Below are positions 43,548 to 52,369 of a stretch of DNA of 58,383 nt, piece after piece. The notes beneath the pieces are model-generated. The model was not told the origin of the DNA, did not search any database, and saw only the letters and a list, made by a program, of their open reading frames with translations. Positions within the stretch are counted from its first letter, which is position 1. Each line of letters starts with the position of its first letter. Origin of the DNA: Streptomyces rochei (GTDB taxonomy: Bacteria > Actinomycetota > Actinomycetes > Streptomycetales > Streptomycetaceae); contig MUMD01000146.1 of assembly GCA_002155895.1 (NCBI GenBank), forward strand, positions 1-58,383, in the 5' to 3' direction. The translations under genes were made by a program, and so were the position numbers.

Positions 43548-44720
43548 ATGTCCACCACGCCCCTGCCCGCCCCGCGCTCCCGGCTGTCCGAACAGGACTG
43601 CGACCTCGACGCTTTCCGCGCCCTGGTCGAGCAGTCGACCGACCCGGCCACCCACCCGCGGGCCACCGCCGTGGAGCACAACGTCCCCCTGTACGACGCG
43701 GGGGAACTGCGCGACGACGAGGGGACGGCGGCCGAACTCGTCCACGCCCTCGCGGACGGCCCCGGCATCGTCGTCCTCAAGGGCGCCTTCCCGGACGCGT
43801 CGGTGGTCGACCGGGCCACCGCCGTCTTCGACGCGCTGATCGAAGAGCAGCGCGCCTCGGGCGCCACCGCCGGCGACCACTTCGCCGCGCCGGGCGCCAA
43901 CGACCGGGTGTGGAACGCGCTGGAGAAGGCCGCCCTGCACGACCCCGACACCTTCGCCGACTACTACGCCAACGACGTCCTGGCCCTGGTCGCCCGGGCC
44001 TGGCTCGGTCCCGGCTACCAGGTCACCTCGCAGATCAACGTGGTCAATCCGGGCGGCGCGGCCCAGACGGCGCACCGCGACTACCATCTCGGCTTCCTGT
44101 CGGCCGAGGCGGCGGCGGCCTACCCGGCGCACGTGCACCGCCTCTCCCCCGTGCTCACGCTCCAGGGCGCGGTCGCCCACTGCGACATGCCCGTGGAGTC
44201 GGGGCCGACGATGTACCTGCCGCACTCCCAGAAGTACGAGCCGGGTTATCTGGCCTGGCGGCTCCCCGAGTTCCGGGCCTGCTTCGAGGAGCGACACGTG
44301 CAGTTGCCCCTCGCCAAGGGCGACGCGGTCTTCTTCAACCCGGCGCTGTTCCACGCGGCGGGCACCAACCGCTCCGCCGGCATCCGCCGCATGGCCAACC
44401 TGCTGCAGATCTCGTCCGCGTTCGGCCGCGCGATGGAGAGCGTGGACCGGGAGGCGGTGGTGAACGCCGTCTTCCCGGTGCTGCTGAAGCGCCGGGCCGA
44501 GGGTGCGGGCGAACGGTGGCTGGAGAACGTGGTCGCGGCGAGCGCCGAGGGCTATCCGTTCCCCACCGACCTGGACAGCGATCCGCCGGTCGGCGGTCTG
44601 GCTCCGCCCTCCCAGGCGGACGTCGTACGGCGCGCGTTGCGTGAGGAGTGGACGCCGGACGTGCTCCGTGCCGAGCTGCGCGCCGGGGCCCGGCGCCGGG
44701 AGAGCCGGGGGACGCGGTGA
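43548..44720 (+). CDS. Phytanoyl-CoA dioxygenase (PhyH) family Fe(II)/2-oxoglutarate oxygenase
   Basis: 390 residues, double-stranded beta-helix oxygenase. The iron triad is visible as His-x-Asp in QTAHRDYHLGF and the distal His in ALFHAAGTNRSAG, with Arg in NRSAG for 2-oxoglutarate. Bacterial PhyH enzymes hydroxylate or demethylate small molecules. The stop overlaps the SDR start (GTGA), so the two act together. Near polyol dehydrogenases and inositol genes, a role in breaking down a modified inositol is an inference only. ATG preceded by AAAGGA. Confidence 0.87.
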   Translation: MSTTPLPAPRSRLSEQDCDLDAFRALVEQSTDPATHPRATAVEHNVPLYDAGELRDDEGTAAELVHALADGPGIVVLKGAFPDASVVDRATAVFDALIEEQRASGATAGDHFAAPGANDRVWNALEKAALHDPDTFADYYANDVLALVARAWLGPGYQVTSQINVVNPGGAAQTAHRDYHLGFLSAEAAAAYPAHVHRLSPVLTLQGAVAHCDMPVESGPTMYLPHSQKYEPGYLAWRLPEFRACFEERHVQLPLAKGDAVFFNPALFHAAGTNRSAGIRRMANLLQISSAFGRAMESVDREAVVNAVFPVLLKRRAEGAGERWLENVVAASAEGYPFPTDLDSDPPVGGLAPPSQADVVRRALREEWTPDVLRAELRAGARRRESRGTR

Positions 44721-45493
44721 GTCTGCTCGACGGAAAGGTCGTCCTGGTCAACGGCGGCACCCAGGGCGTCGGCGCCGCGATCGCGCGGGCCGCCGTCCGG
44801 GAGGGGGCGGTCCTGGCCGTCACCGGGCGGCGGCCGGAACCGGGCGAGGCCCTGGTCGCCGAGCTGAGAGCGGCGGGCGGCGAGGCGGTGTTCGTGCGGG
44901 CCGACCTGGCGGACGCCGGGCAGGCGAAGGCGTCCGTGGACCGGGTGGTGGAGACGTACGGCCGGATCGACTGCCTGGTCAACTCGGCGGGGCTGACGTC
45001 CCGGGGGACGCTGCTGGACACCACGCCCGAGCTGTTCGACCAGCACATCGCGATCAACCTCAGGGCGCCGTTCTTCGCGATGCAGGCGGCGGTCGCGGAC
45101 ATGGTGGGCCGGGGCGCGCCCGGCACCGTCGTCAACGTCATCACGTCGTCGGCGCACGGCGGGCAGCCGTTCCTGGCACCGTACGTCGCCGCCAAGGCCG
45201 GCCTGGTGGGCCTGACCCGCAACGCCGCGCACGCCCACCGCTTCGACCGGGTGCGGATCAACGGCCTGAACATCGGCTGGACGGCGACCGAGGGCGAGGA
45301 CGCCACCCAGCGGGCGTTCCACGGCGCCGGGGACGACTGGCGCGAGCGGGCCGCCGCAAGGTTGCCGATGGGCAGGCTCGGGCAGCCGGACGAGATCGCC
45401 GACTTCGTGGTCCTGCTGCTGTCGGACCGGTCCGGTGTGGTCACGGGCTCGGTGATCGACTGGGACCAGAACGTCCTGGGCGGCCTGGACTGA
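44717..45493 (+). CDS. SDR family oxidoreductase
   Basis: 258-residue classical short-chain dehydrogenase/reductase. The cofactor loop is NGGTQGVGAAIA, NSAG precedes the catalytic Ser in ITSSAHGG, and the YVAAK motif carries Tyr and Lys. Its GTG overlaps the dioxygenase stop, so translation is coupled. It probably oxidises or reduces the dioxygenase product or a polyol. Confidence 0.89.
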   Translation: MSLLDGKVVLVNGGTQGVGAAIARAAVREGAVLAVTGRRPEPGEALVAELRAAGGEAVFVRADLADAGQAKASVDRVVETYGRIDCLVNSAGLTSRGTLLDTTPELFDQHIAINLRAPFFAMQAAVADMVGRGAPGTVVNVITSSAHGGQPFLAPYVAAKAGLVGLTRNAAHAHRFDRVRINGLNIGWTATEGEDATQRAFHGAGDDWRERAAARLPMGRLGQPDEIADFVVLLLSDRSGVVTGSVIDWDQNVLGGLD

Positions 45494-45545
45494 GTACCCG
45501 GGCCCGGCCCGGCAGCCGCCCTCCGCACCCCCGGCACGGCCCGCG

Positions 45546-45604
45546 CACACCGCGCTGTCCGGCACGGCACCCCCACACCGCGCGTCCGGCACGGTACGGC
45601 ACCC
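45546..45604. repeat. Imperfect direct repeat, period about 28
   Basis: CACACCGCGC followed by GTCCGGCACGG and GGCACCC occurs twice with small differences in the leader of the inositol dehydrogenase gene. The function is not clear. Confidence 0.45.
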
Positions 45605-45627
45605 ACGCACAAGGAGCAACGAGAACC

Positions 45628-46632
45628 ATGCGCATCGGAATCCTCGGCCTCGGCCGCATCGGCGCCTTCCACGCCGAGACCCTCCACACGCTGGAAACTG
45701 TCGACTCGCTCGTCGTTGCCGACCCGTACGCGGACGCGGCGAAGGCGGCGGCCGAGCGGTTCGGCGCCGAGATCGCGGACTCCCCCGAGGCGTTGCTGGC
45801 CGCCGGGGTGGACGGCGTGGTGGTCGCGGCGGCGACCGACGCCCACCCGGCCCTCATCGTGGCCGCCGTCGAGGCGGGTGTCCCCGTCTTCTGCGAGAAG
45901 CCCGTCGCCCGCACCATGACGGAGGGCGTCGAGGTGCTCAAGGCGGTCGCGGGCCGTGACGTGCCGGTGCAGATCGGCTTCAACCGCCGCTTCGACGCCG
46001 GCTTCGTCGCGGCACGGGAGGCCGTACGGGCAGGGGAGCTGGGCAAGCTGCACACGGTGCGGTCGACCACGCTGGACCCGGCGCCGCCGCCGGCGGCGTA
46101 CATCGCGGCCTCGGGCGGCATCTTCCGCGACTGCTCGGTGCACGACTTCGACGTCATCCGCTGGGTGACGGGCCGTGAGGTGAGCGAGGTGTACGCCATG
46201 GGCGGCAACCGGGGCGCCGACTTCATCCGGGAGGCGGGCGACGCGGACACCACCGGCGCGGTCCTCACCCTGGACGACGGCACGATCGCGGTGGTCTCCA
46301 ACAGCCGGCACAACGCCCGCGGCTACGACGTCCGCATGGAGATCCACGGCTTCGCCGACTCCATCGCGGTCGGTCTGGAGGACAAGCTGCCGCTGCGCTC
46401 GGTCGAGCCCGGCACGGCCTTCCCGGCCGGAGTGCCGCACGACTTCTTCATGGACCGCTTCGCCGCCGCCTACCGCACCGAGCTGACCGCCTTCACCGAG
46501 GTCGTCGCCGGTGCCCGGCCTTCCCCCTGCACCGTCGAGGACGCGCTGGAGGCGGGCTGGATCGCCGAGGCGTGCACCCTGTCGCTGCGGGAGCACCGCC
46601 CCGTGACGGTGGCGGAGGTCAAGCGGGGCTGA
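45628..46632 (+). CDS. iolG: Inositol 2-dehydrogenase-like Gfo/Idh/MocA oxidoreductase
   Basis: 334 residues. Rossmann loop GILGLGRIGAFHAETL, catalytic CEKPVART (Lys), then GGIFRDCSVHDFDVIRWVTG with the Asp/His pair of inositol dehydrogenases. Length and motifs fit IolG, which oxidises myo-inositol to scyllo-inosose with NAD. ATG with AAGGAG upstream. It is separated from the SDR gene by 134 bases that contain a repeat, so it may have its own promoter. Assignment as myo-inositol-specific is likely but not certain because two other polyol dehydrogenases are close by. Confidence 0.84.
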   Translation: MRIGILGLGRIGAFHAETLHTLETVDSLVVADPYADAAKAAAERFGAEIADSPEALLAAGVDGVVVAAATDAHPALIVAAVEAGVPVFCEKPVARTMTEGVEVLKAVAGRDVPVQIGFNRRFDAGFVAAREAVRAGELGKLHTVRSTTLDPAPPPAAYIAASGGIFRDCSVHDFDVIRWVTGREVSEVYAMGGNRGADFIREAGDADTTGAVLTLDDGTIAVVSNSRHNARGYDVRMEIHGFADSIAVGLEDKLPLRSVEPGTAFPAGVPHDFFMDRFAAAYRTELTAFTEVVAGARPSPCTVEDALEAGWIAEACTLSLREHRPVTVAEVKRG

Positions 46633-46664
46633 GCGGGGTCATAACGGGCCGGCGGGGTGCGCGG

Positions 46665-47078
46665 TCAGCCCGCCGGCTCACTGATGTTCACCATCCAGGG
46701 GACGCCGAACCGGTCGGTGCACATGCCGAAGACGTCCCCCCACATCTGCTTCTCCAGCGGCACGGCCACGGTGCCGTCGGCGGACAGCTTCTCCCAGTAG
46801 CCGCGCAGCTCGCCGGCGTCGTCGCCGCTGAGGCTCACCGAGAAGTTGGTGCCCGGGGTGTACTCCATGCCGGGCGGCGTGTCGGAGGCCATCAGGGTGA
46901 AGCCGCTCGGCGTCTCCAGCAGGGCGTGCATGATCTTGTCGGTGTAGGCGCTGTCGGGCATGCCGGACTCGCCGAAGGTGTTCAGCGACAGGGTCCCGCC
47001 GAACACCTGCGCGTAGAACTCCATCGCCTCTCGGGCGTCGCCGTCGAAGCTCAGATAGGGATTGAGACGCGAGGTCAT
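46665..47078 (-). CDS. VOC family protein (PhnB/glyoxalase-like)
   Basis: 137 residues, vicinal-oxygen-chelate fold of the PhnB group: NPYLSFDGDAREAMEFYAQVFGG at the start and MWGDVFGMCTDRFGVPWMVN at the end are family-typical (residues 6-28 and 110-130). Members are often annotated as 3-demethylubiquinone-methyltransferase-like but the function is not known. Convergent with iolG and not clearly part of the inositol system. Confidence 0.87.
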   Translation of the reverse strand: MTSRLNPYLSFDGDAREAMEFYAQVFGGTLSLNTFGESGMPDSAYTDKIMHALLETPSGFTLMASDTPPGMEYTPGTNFSVSLSGDDAGELRGYWEKLSADGTVAVPLEKQMWGDVFGMCTDRFGVPWMVNISEPAG

Positions 47079-47193
47079 GACTGCCTCCCTGGACGGGACG
47101 AAGGGCCAGTGCTCCGCACGCTAGCGCGCGGCACCGGCGACGGCCCGCCGAGCGGCGCGCCGGCGGGACCCGTCCCCGCCGGCGCCGTCGCGA

Positions 47194-48096
47194 TCAGGCT
47201 CCGCAGGAGCGCAGGAAGTTCCTGGTGCGCACCGCGATCGGCAGGGGCCGGTCCGGTTCGCAGGGGTACATGTCCTGTTCGACGATGGCGAAGAGGTCGA
47301 CGTCGAGCCGCTGGGCCGCGGTGAGCACCGCCCCCAGCTCCGGCACCCCGGCGGGCGGCTCGCACATCACGCCGCGCTGCACGGCCGGTCCGAAGGGGAC
47401 GCCGTTGGCGCGCACGTCGGCGAGGATCTCCGGGTCGACCTGCTTGAGGTGGAGGTAGCCGATGCGCTCGCCGTAGGTCTCGATCAGCTTGACGCTGTCG
47501 CCGCCGCAGTAGGCGTAGTGGCCGGTGTCCAGGCAGAGGCTCACCCGGTCGGAGTCGGTGGCGTCGAGGAAGCGCTCGACGTGCTCCTCGGTGTCGATGT
47601 GGGTGTCGGCGTGGGGGTGGACGACGATGTCCAGGCCGTAGCGCTCCTTCACCTCGTGGCCGAGGCGTTCCATGCCCTTGGTGAGGTGGGCCCACTGCTC
47701 GCCGGTCAGCTCCGGCGGCTCCAGGATCTCGGCGGTCTTGTCGTCGCGCCAGAAGGACGGGATGACGACGAGGTGCTTCGCGTCCATGGCCTGGGTGAGG
47801 GCGGCGACGCGGCTGACCTGTTCCCAGGTGCTCTCCCACTCGGAGGGGCCGCGGTGCAGCCCGCAGAAGATGGTGCCCGCCGAGACCTTGAGGCCGCGCC
47901 GGGCCACCTCCTCGGTGAGGCGGGCGGGGTCGGTGGGGAGATAGCCGTAGGGGCCGAGTTCGATCCACTCGTAGCCGGCCTCGGCGACCTCGTCCAGGAA
48001 GCGTTCCCAGGGGACCTGGCGCGGGTCGTCGGGGAACCAGACGCCCCAGGAGTCGGGGGCCGAGCCGACGCGGATGCGGTCCAGGGCAGCGGGCAT
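47194..48096 (-). CDS. iolE: Inosose dehydratase-like TIM barrel protein (IolE family)
   Basis: 300 residues, sugar-phosphate isomerase/epimerase fold (AP_endonuc_2). IolE landmarks: GSAPDSWGVWFPDD near the start, WIELGPYGYLP, VVHPHADTHIDTEEHVE, LCLDTGHYAYCGGD and HLKQVDP, which include metal ligands. IolE dehydrates scyllo-inosose to the trihydroxycyclohexane-dione that IolD opens. It is the last gene of the ABC-transporter operon, starting one base after the ATPase stop, so uptake and second step are coexpressed. Confidence 0.87.
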   Translation of the reverse strand: MPAALDRIRVGSAPDSWGVWFPDDPRQVPWERFLDEVAEAGYEWIELGPYGYLPTDPARLTEEVARRGLKVSAGTIFCGLHRGPSEWESTWEQVSRVAALTQAMDAKHLVVIPSFWRDDKTAEILEPPELTGEQWAHLTKGMERLGHEVKERYGLDIVVHPHADTHIDTEEHVERFLDATDSDRVSLCLDTGHYAYCGGDSVKLIETYGERIGYLHLKQVDPEILADVRANGVPFGPAVQRGVMCEPPAGVPELGAVLTAAQRLDVDLFAIVEQDMYPCEPDRPLPIAVRTRNFLRSCGA

Positions 48097-48097
48097 G

Positions 48098-49051
48098 TCA
48101 GGCCTTCCCTTCGGCGGGTGCGGCGGTGTCGGACGCGGGGGTGTCGCCGACCGGGTCGGGTGCGCCGGCCGCGGGGGCTTCCGGCTCCTCGGGGAGGGCC
48201 GCCACGTCCACCCCGCCGACCTGCGCCAGCTCGTGCTTGAGGGCCGCGAGTTCGGCGCCGCCCGCCATGTGGTTGGTGAGTTCCTCCAGGGTGATGTCGG
48301 CGCGGGCCGCGCTCAGCTCGAGGGTGCCCAGGCGCAGCACGCTGAAGTGGTCGCCGACCAGGAAGGCGTGGTGCGGGTTGTGGGTGATGAAGATGACCCC
48401 GAGTCCGCGCTCGCGGGCGGCTGCGATGTACTTCAGGACGACGCCGGACTGCTTGACGCCGAGGGCGGCGGTGGGCTCGTCGAGGATGAGGACACGGGCG
48501 CCGAAGTAGACGGCGCGGGCGATGGCGACGCACTGGCGCTGCCCGCCGGACAGCGTGCCGATGGGCTGCTCCAGGTCGTCCAGGACGATGCCCATGTTGC
48601 GCAGTTCCTCGTCCGCGGTCCGCTTCATGCGGGCGATGTCGAGACGGCGGACCGGCCAGGGGCCCTTGGTCATCTCGGAGCCGAGGAAGAAGTTCCGCCA
48701 CACCGGCATCAGCGGGATCGTGGCGAGGTCCTGGTAGACGGTGGCGATACCGCGGGCGAGGGCGTCGCGCGGGGTGTGGAAGCGCACCGGTTCGCCGTCC
48801 ACCAGGAAGTCGCCCTCGGTGTGCTGGTGCAGCCCGGAGATGATCTTGATCAGGGTGGACTTGCCGGCACCGTTGTCACCGAGGACGCAGGTCACCCGTC
48901 CGGGGTGGACGGCGAGGTCGACGCCGTGCAGGGCGCGGATGTTGCCGTACGCCTTGCCGGCGCCGCGCAGTTCCACGATCGGGCGGCCCTCCCGCTCGGG
49001 TGCGGGGTCCGCGAGGACGGCTCCGTGGGTGCCGGGAGTCTCGCTGGTCAT
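48098..49051 (-). CDS. Sugar (inositol) ABC transporter ATP-binding protein, CUT2
   Basis: 317 residues with one ATPase domain: Walker [10 protein letters not shown], signature [15 protein letters not shown], Walker [13 protein letters not shown], and [11 protein letters not shown] in the H-loop region. Ribose-type CUT2 systems usually have two fused ATPase domains; this half-size form matches the Streptomyces/rhizobial FrcA-like type. The C-terminal 60 residues are Pro/Ala/Glu-rich. ATG preceded by GGAGGTGACAGCG. Confidence 0.9.
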   Translation of the reverse strand: MTSETPGTHGAVLADPAPEREGRPIVELRGAGKAYGNIRALHGVDLAVHPGRVTCVLGDNGAGKSTLIKIISGLHQHTEGDFLVDGEPVRFHTPRDALARGIATVYQDLATIPLMPVWRNFFLGSEMTKGPWPVRRLDIARMKRTADEELRNMGIVLDDLEQPIGTLSGGQRQCVAIARAVYFGARVLILDEPTAALGVKQSGVVLKYIAAARERGLGVIFITHNPHHAFLVGDHFSVLRLGTLELSAARADITLEELTNHMAGGAELAALKHELAQVGGVDVAALPEEPEAPAAGAPDPVGDTPASDTAAPAEGKA

Positions 49052-49056
49052 CGCTG

Positions 49057-50133
49057 TCACCTCCGGGTCGCCGCGCGGCGCACGTACAGGTTGATGAGGA
49101 CGGCTCCGAGCAGCATCACGCCGAGGAACGCCTTGAACCAGTCGGGGTTCCAGCCGGCGTAGACGATGCCCTGGTTCACCATGCCGAACATGAAGGCGCC
49201 GAAGACGGGGCCGACGGCGGAGCCGTAACCGCCGGTGAGCAGGCAGCCGCCGATGACGGCCGCGGCGATGTAGATCAGCTCCTGGCCGACGCCCTCGCCG
49301 GACTGCACGGTGTTGAAGGAGAAGAGCTGGTGCATGCCGACGAACCAGGCGCCGAAGCCGACCAGCATGAACAGCGTGATCTTGGTGAAGGTGACCGGGA
49401 CGCCGACCGCGCGGGCGGACTCCTTGCTGCCGCCGACCGCGAAGACCCAGTTGCCGTACTTGGTGCGCAGCAGCACCCAGGTGGCGAGGGCCGCGAAGGC
49501 CAGCCACCACACCACCGTGATCTTCACCTGGACGCCGCCGACGTCGAAGGAGGAGGCGAAGAGGGCCTTGGCCTGGTCGAAGCCGTCCATGTCGCTGATG
49601 TCGTCGGTGGCGACGTTGCCGGTGACCAGCTTGGTGACGGCGAGGTTCACACCCTGGAGGATCAGGAAGGTGCCGAGGGTCACCAGGAAGCTGGGCAGGC
49701 CGGTCTTCACCAGTACCCAGCCGTTGAACGCGCCGACCGCGAGGGAGACCACGAGGGCGACGATCACGCCCATCCAGACGTTCATGGTCAGCTGGTAGCT
49801 GAGCATGCTCGCGGTGAGCGCGGAGGTGACCACGGCGACACCGGCGGACAGGTCGAACTCGCCGCCGATCATCAGCAGGGCCACCGGCAGCGCCATGATC
49901 CCGATGGTGGACGACTGGTACAGCACCGTCGCCATGGAGCCGCCCTCGCGGACCGAGGGCGCGGCGATCAGGAAGAAGACGAAGACGGCGACGGCGCCGA
50001 GGAAGACCCCGACCTCGGGGCGGGCGAGCAGGCGCAGTGCCACGGAGCGCTGCCGGGTGCGTCCGTCGGTCTCCTTCGGGCCGGGGGCCGGCGGTGTGGT
50101 CACCGCCGGCTCAGCCTGTCGGGTCATGCTCAT
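49057..50133 (-). CDS. Sugar (inositol) ABC transporter permease, CUT2 (RbsC/FrcC-like)
   Basis: 358 residues, BPD_transp_2 fold with eight to ten transmembrane helices; landmarks are [28 protein letters not shown] and [16 protein letters not shown]. The ATG overlaps the binding-protein stop (ATGA). Works with the ATPase and the binding protein to import an inositol or related sugar. Confidence 0.9.
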   Translation of the reverse strand: MSMTRQAEPAVTTPPAPGPKETDGRTRQRSVALRLLARPEVGVFLGAVAVFVFFLIAAPSVREGGSMATVLYQSSTIGIMALPVALLMIGGEFDLSAGVAVVTSALTASMLSYQLTMNVWMGVIVALVVSLAVGAFNGWVLVKTGLPSFLVTLGTFLILQGVNLAVTKLVTGNVATDDISDMDGFDQAKALFASSFDVGGVQVKITVVWWLAFAALATWVLLRTKYGNWVFAVGGSKESARAVGVPVTFTKITLFMLVGFGAWFVGMHQLFSFNTVQSGEGVGQELIYIAAAVIGGCLLTGGYGSAVGPVFGAFMFGMVNQGIVYAGWNPDWFKAFLGVMLLGAVLINLYVRRAATRR

Positions 50134-51155
50134 CACCGGGTGCCCTTCGCGGCGAACTCGGCGACGGCCTTCACGTTGGACTTGTCGACGAAGGCCGGGC
50201 CGGTCAGCACCGGCTGCTCACCGCCGCCGCTGTAGTTGCCGTTGTTCTTGTAGAGCCACAGGCCGTCGACGGCGAGGTAGCCCTGGAGGTAGGGCTGCTG
50301 GTCGACGGCGAACTCGATGTCGCCCTTCTCGATGGCGCCGGTCAGCTCCTTGTTGAGGTCGAAGGTGGCGACCTTCGCCTCGCTGCCGGCCTCGTCCACG
50401 GACTGCACGGCGGTCATGGCGAACGGGGCACCGAGGGTGACGAGGTGGTCGACGTCGCTCGACTGCTTGAGCTTGGCGGTGATCGTCGACTTCACCGAGG
50501 GCATGTCGGTGCCGTTGACGTAGAGGTTCTCGATGGAGCCCTCGAAGGTCTTCTTCACGCCGTCGCAGCGCTGGGTGAGGCCGACGTTGCCCTGTTCGTG
50601 GACGACGCACACGGCCTTCTTCGCGCCGTCCTCGTTCAGCCGCTTGCCGAGCGCCTCGCCGGCCACGGTCTCGTCCTGGCCGAAGAACTCCATCAGGCCG
50701 AGCTGCTTCCAGTCCGCGAGGCCGGAGTTGAGCCCGACGACGGGTATGCCGGCCTGCTCCGCCTTGCCGATGACGCCGCGCAGGGCGTCCGGCTTGGCGA
50801 GGGTGACGGCGATGCCGTCGACCTTCTGGTCGATCGCGTTCTGGACCAGGTTGGCCTGGCTGCCCGCGTTCGGGTCGGCGGAGTAGACCAGCTTGATGTT
50901 GTCCTTGGCGGCGGCGGCCTCGGCGCCCTTGCGGACGATGTCCCAGAAGGTGTCGCCGGGCGCCTGATGGGTGACCAGGGCGACGGTCATGCGCGGGGTG
51001 TTCGCCTTGCCCGCGGACGCACCCGAGTCCCCCTCCTCGTCGGCCTTCTTCCCTCCGGAGCTGCTGGAGCAGCCGGCGAGGGTCAGGGCCGCGGCGGCGG
51101 CGAGGGCCACGGCGGGGGCGATTCTGCGGGAGCGGGCGTGCGAAGAGCGGTCCAT
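50133..51155 (-). CDS. Sugar (inositol) ABC transporter substrate-binding lipoprotein
   Basis: 340 residues. The signal peptide has a lipobox (LTLAGC, Cys29) and a Ser/Gly/Lys linker. The mature part is a ribose-type periplasmic binding protein (Peripla_BP_4): VALVTHQAPGDTFWDIVRKGAEAAA at the start (about 56-80) and YLQGYLAVDGLWLYKNNG near the end. First gene of the minus-strand operon; its promoter is TTGACA-N17-TTGTAT (51270 to 51242) inside the divergent region shared with iolC. Ligand inferred as inositol from the linked iolE and divergent iolC. Confidence 0.9.
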   Translation of the reverse strand: MDRSSHARSRRIAPAVALAAAAALTLAGCSSSSGGKKADEEGDSGASAGKANTPRMTVALVTHQAPGDTFWDIVRKGAEAAAAKDNIKLVYSADPNAGSQANLVQNAIDQKVDGIAVTLAKPDALRGVIGKAEQAGIPVVGLNSGLADWKQLGLMEFFGQDETVAGEALGKRLNEDGAKKAVCVVHEQGNVGLTQRCDGVKKTFEGSIENLYVNGTDMPSVKSTITAKLKQSSDVDHLVTLGAPFAMTAVQSVDEAGSEAKVATFDLNKELTGAIEKGDIEFAVDQQPYLQGYLAVDGLWLYKNNGNYSGGGEQPVLTGPAFVDKSNVKAVAEFAAKGTR

Positions 51156-51241
51156 CTTTCCTGCACCTCACTGTGCGACTGTGCGACGGGGAAGCCGTGT
51201 GCCAGACCGGAGAAGAACGGCTGTTGCTGCGCTGGGTCCGG

Positions 51242-51351
51242 ATACAAGTCCTTGAGACGCCCGCTGTCAATACTTTGTCAAGACATCATTTCACTCACAG
51301 GTCCGAATGTAAGTACAAAGTATTGACATGGCCGTCCGGGAGTCATACACC
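51242..51351. promoter_or_regulatory. Divergent inositol promoters within a perfect 14-base inverted repeat
   Basis: TGTCAATACTTTGT (51265-51278) and its exact complement ACAAAGTATTGACA (51315-51328) flank 36 bases. The left arm supplies the -35 (TTGACA, minus strand) of the ABC operon with TTGTAT 17 bases on; the right arm supplies the -35 (TTGACA) of iolC with TACACC 17 bases on. TTGTCAAGACAT (51275-51286) overlaps the left arm and resembles the sites at 40452 and 43494. A repressor binding both arms, possibly by looping, could control both directions. Confidence 0.65.
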
Positions 51352-51393
51352 TGGGAGGCGGCAGGCCCCCGCCCAGCCCGAGGAGCGTCGCAC

Positions 51394-52356
51394 ATGGCCG
51401 AGTCAGTCCCGCGTTTCGATCTGATCACGATGGGCCGCATCGGGGTCGATCTCTATCCCTTGCAGACCGGCGTGCCCCTGGCGGAGGTCGAGACCTTCGG
51501 CAAGTTCCTCGGCGGTTCGGCCGCCAACGTGGCGGTCGCCGCCGCCCGCCTCGGCCGCACCTCCGCCGTCGTCACCCGCACCGGCGACGACGCCTTCGGC
51601 GGCTATCTGCACCGGGCGCTGAAGGAGTTCGGCGTCGACGACCGCTGGGTCACCCCGGTCGCCGCGTACCCGACCCCCGTCACCTTCTGCGAGATCTTCC
51701 CGCCGGACGACTTCCCGCTGTACTTCTACCGGCGTCCCAAGGCACCCGACCTGGAGATCCACCCGGAGGAGCTGGACCTCGACGCGATCCGTGCCGCCGC
51801 CGTCTTCTGGATCACCGGCACCGGACTGAGCGAGGAGCCGAGCCGCACGGCCACCCTCGCCGCCCTCGCCCACCGCGCCAAGTCCGGCACGACCGTCTTC
51901 GACCTGGACTGGCGCCCCATGTTCTGGACCGACCCCGAACAGGCCCGTTCCCACTACGCCGAGGCGCTGCGGTACGCGACCGTCGCGGTCGGCAACCTCG
52001 ACGAGTGCGAGATCGCCACGGGCGTGCGCGACCCGCGCGCCTGCGCCGAGGCGCTGCTGGCGGCCGGGGTCGAGCTGGCCGTCGTCAAGCAGGGCCCTAA
52101 GGGGGTGCTCGCCGTGCACCGCGACGGCCGCAGCGCCGAGGTGGAACCGGTGCCGGTCGAAGTCGTCAACGGGCTCGGCGCGGGCGACGCGTTCGGCGGC
52201 TCGCTCTGCCACGGTCTGCTCGCCGGCTGGGAGCTGGAGCGGACCATGCGGTACGCCAACGCGGCCGGCGCCCTCGTCGCCTCCCGTCTCGCCTGCTCCT
52301 CCGCGATGCCCACCGTCGCGGAGGTCGACGGCCTCCTCGCGCGAGCCACTCCCTGA
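51394..52356 (+). CDS. iolC: 5-dehydro-2-deoxygluconokinase
   Basis: 320 residues, PfkB/ribokinase family. N-terminal FLGGSAANVAVAAARLGR and C-terminal VNGLGAGDAFGGSLCHGLL (anion hole and catalytic Asp) are present. IolC phosphorylates 5-dehydro-2-deoxy-D-gluconate in inositol catabolism. ATG chosen with GAGGAG upstream, between MAESVPRFDLITMG and the promoter; an earlier in-frame ATG at 51328 lies inside the promoter. First gene of the plus-strand iol operon. Confidence 0.92.
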   Translation: MAESVPRFDLITMGRIGVDLYPLQTGVPLAEVETFGKFLGGSAANVAVAAARLGRTSAVVTRTGDDAFGGYLHRALKEFGVDDRWVTPVAAYPTPVTFCEIFPPDDFPLYFYRRPKAPDLEIHPEELDLDAIRAAAVFWITGTGLSEEPSRTATLAALAHRAKSGTTVFDLDWRPMFWTDPEQARSHYAEALRYATVAVGNLDECEIATGVRDPRACAEALLAAGVELAVVKQGPKGVLAVHRDGRSAEVEPVPVEVVNGLGAGDAFGGSLCHGLLAGWELERTMRYANAAGALVASRLACSSAMPTVAEVDGLLARATP

Positions 52357-52369
52357 ACGGAGCAACGCC

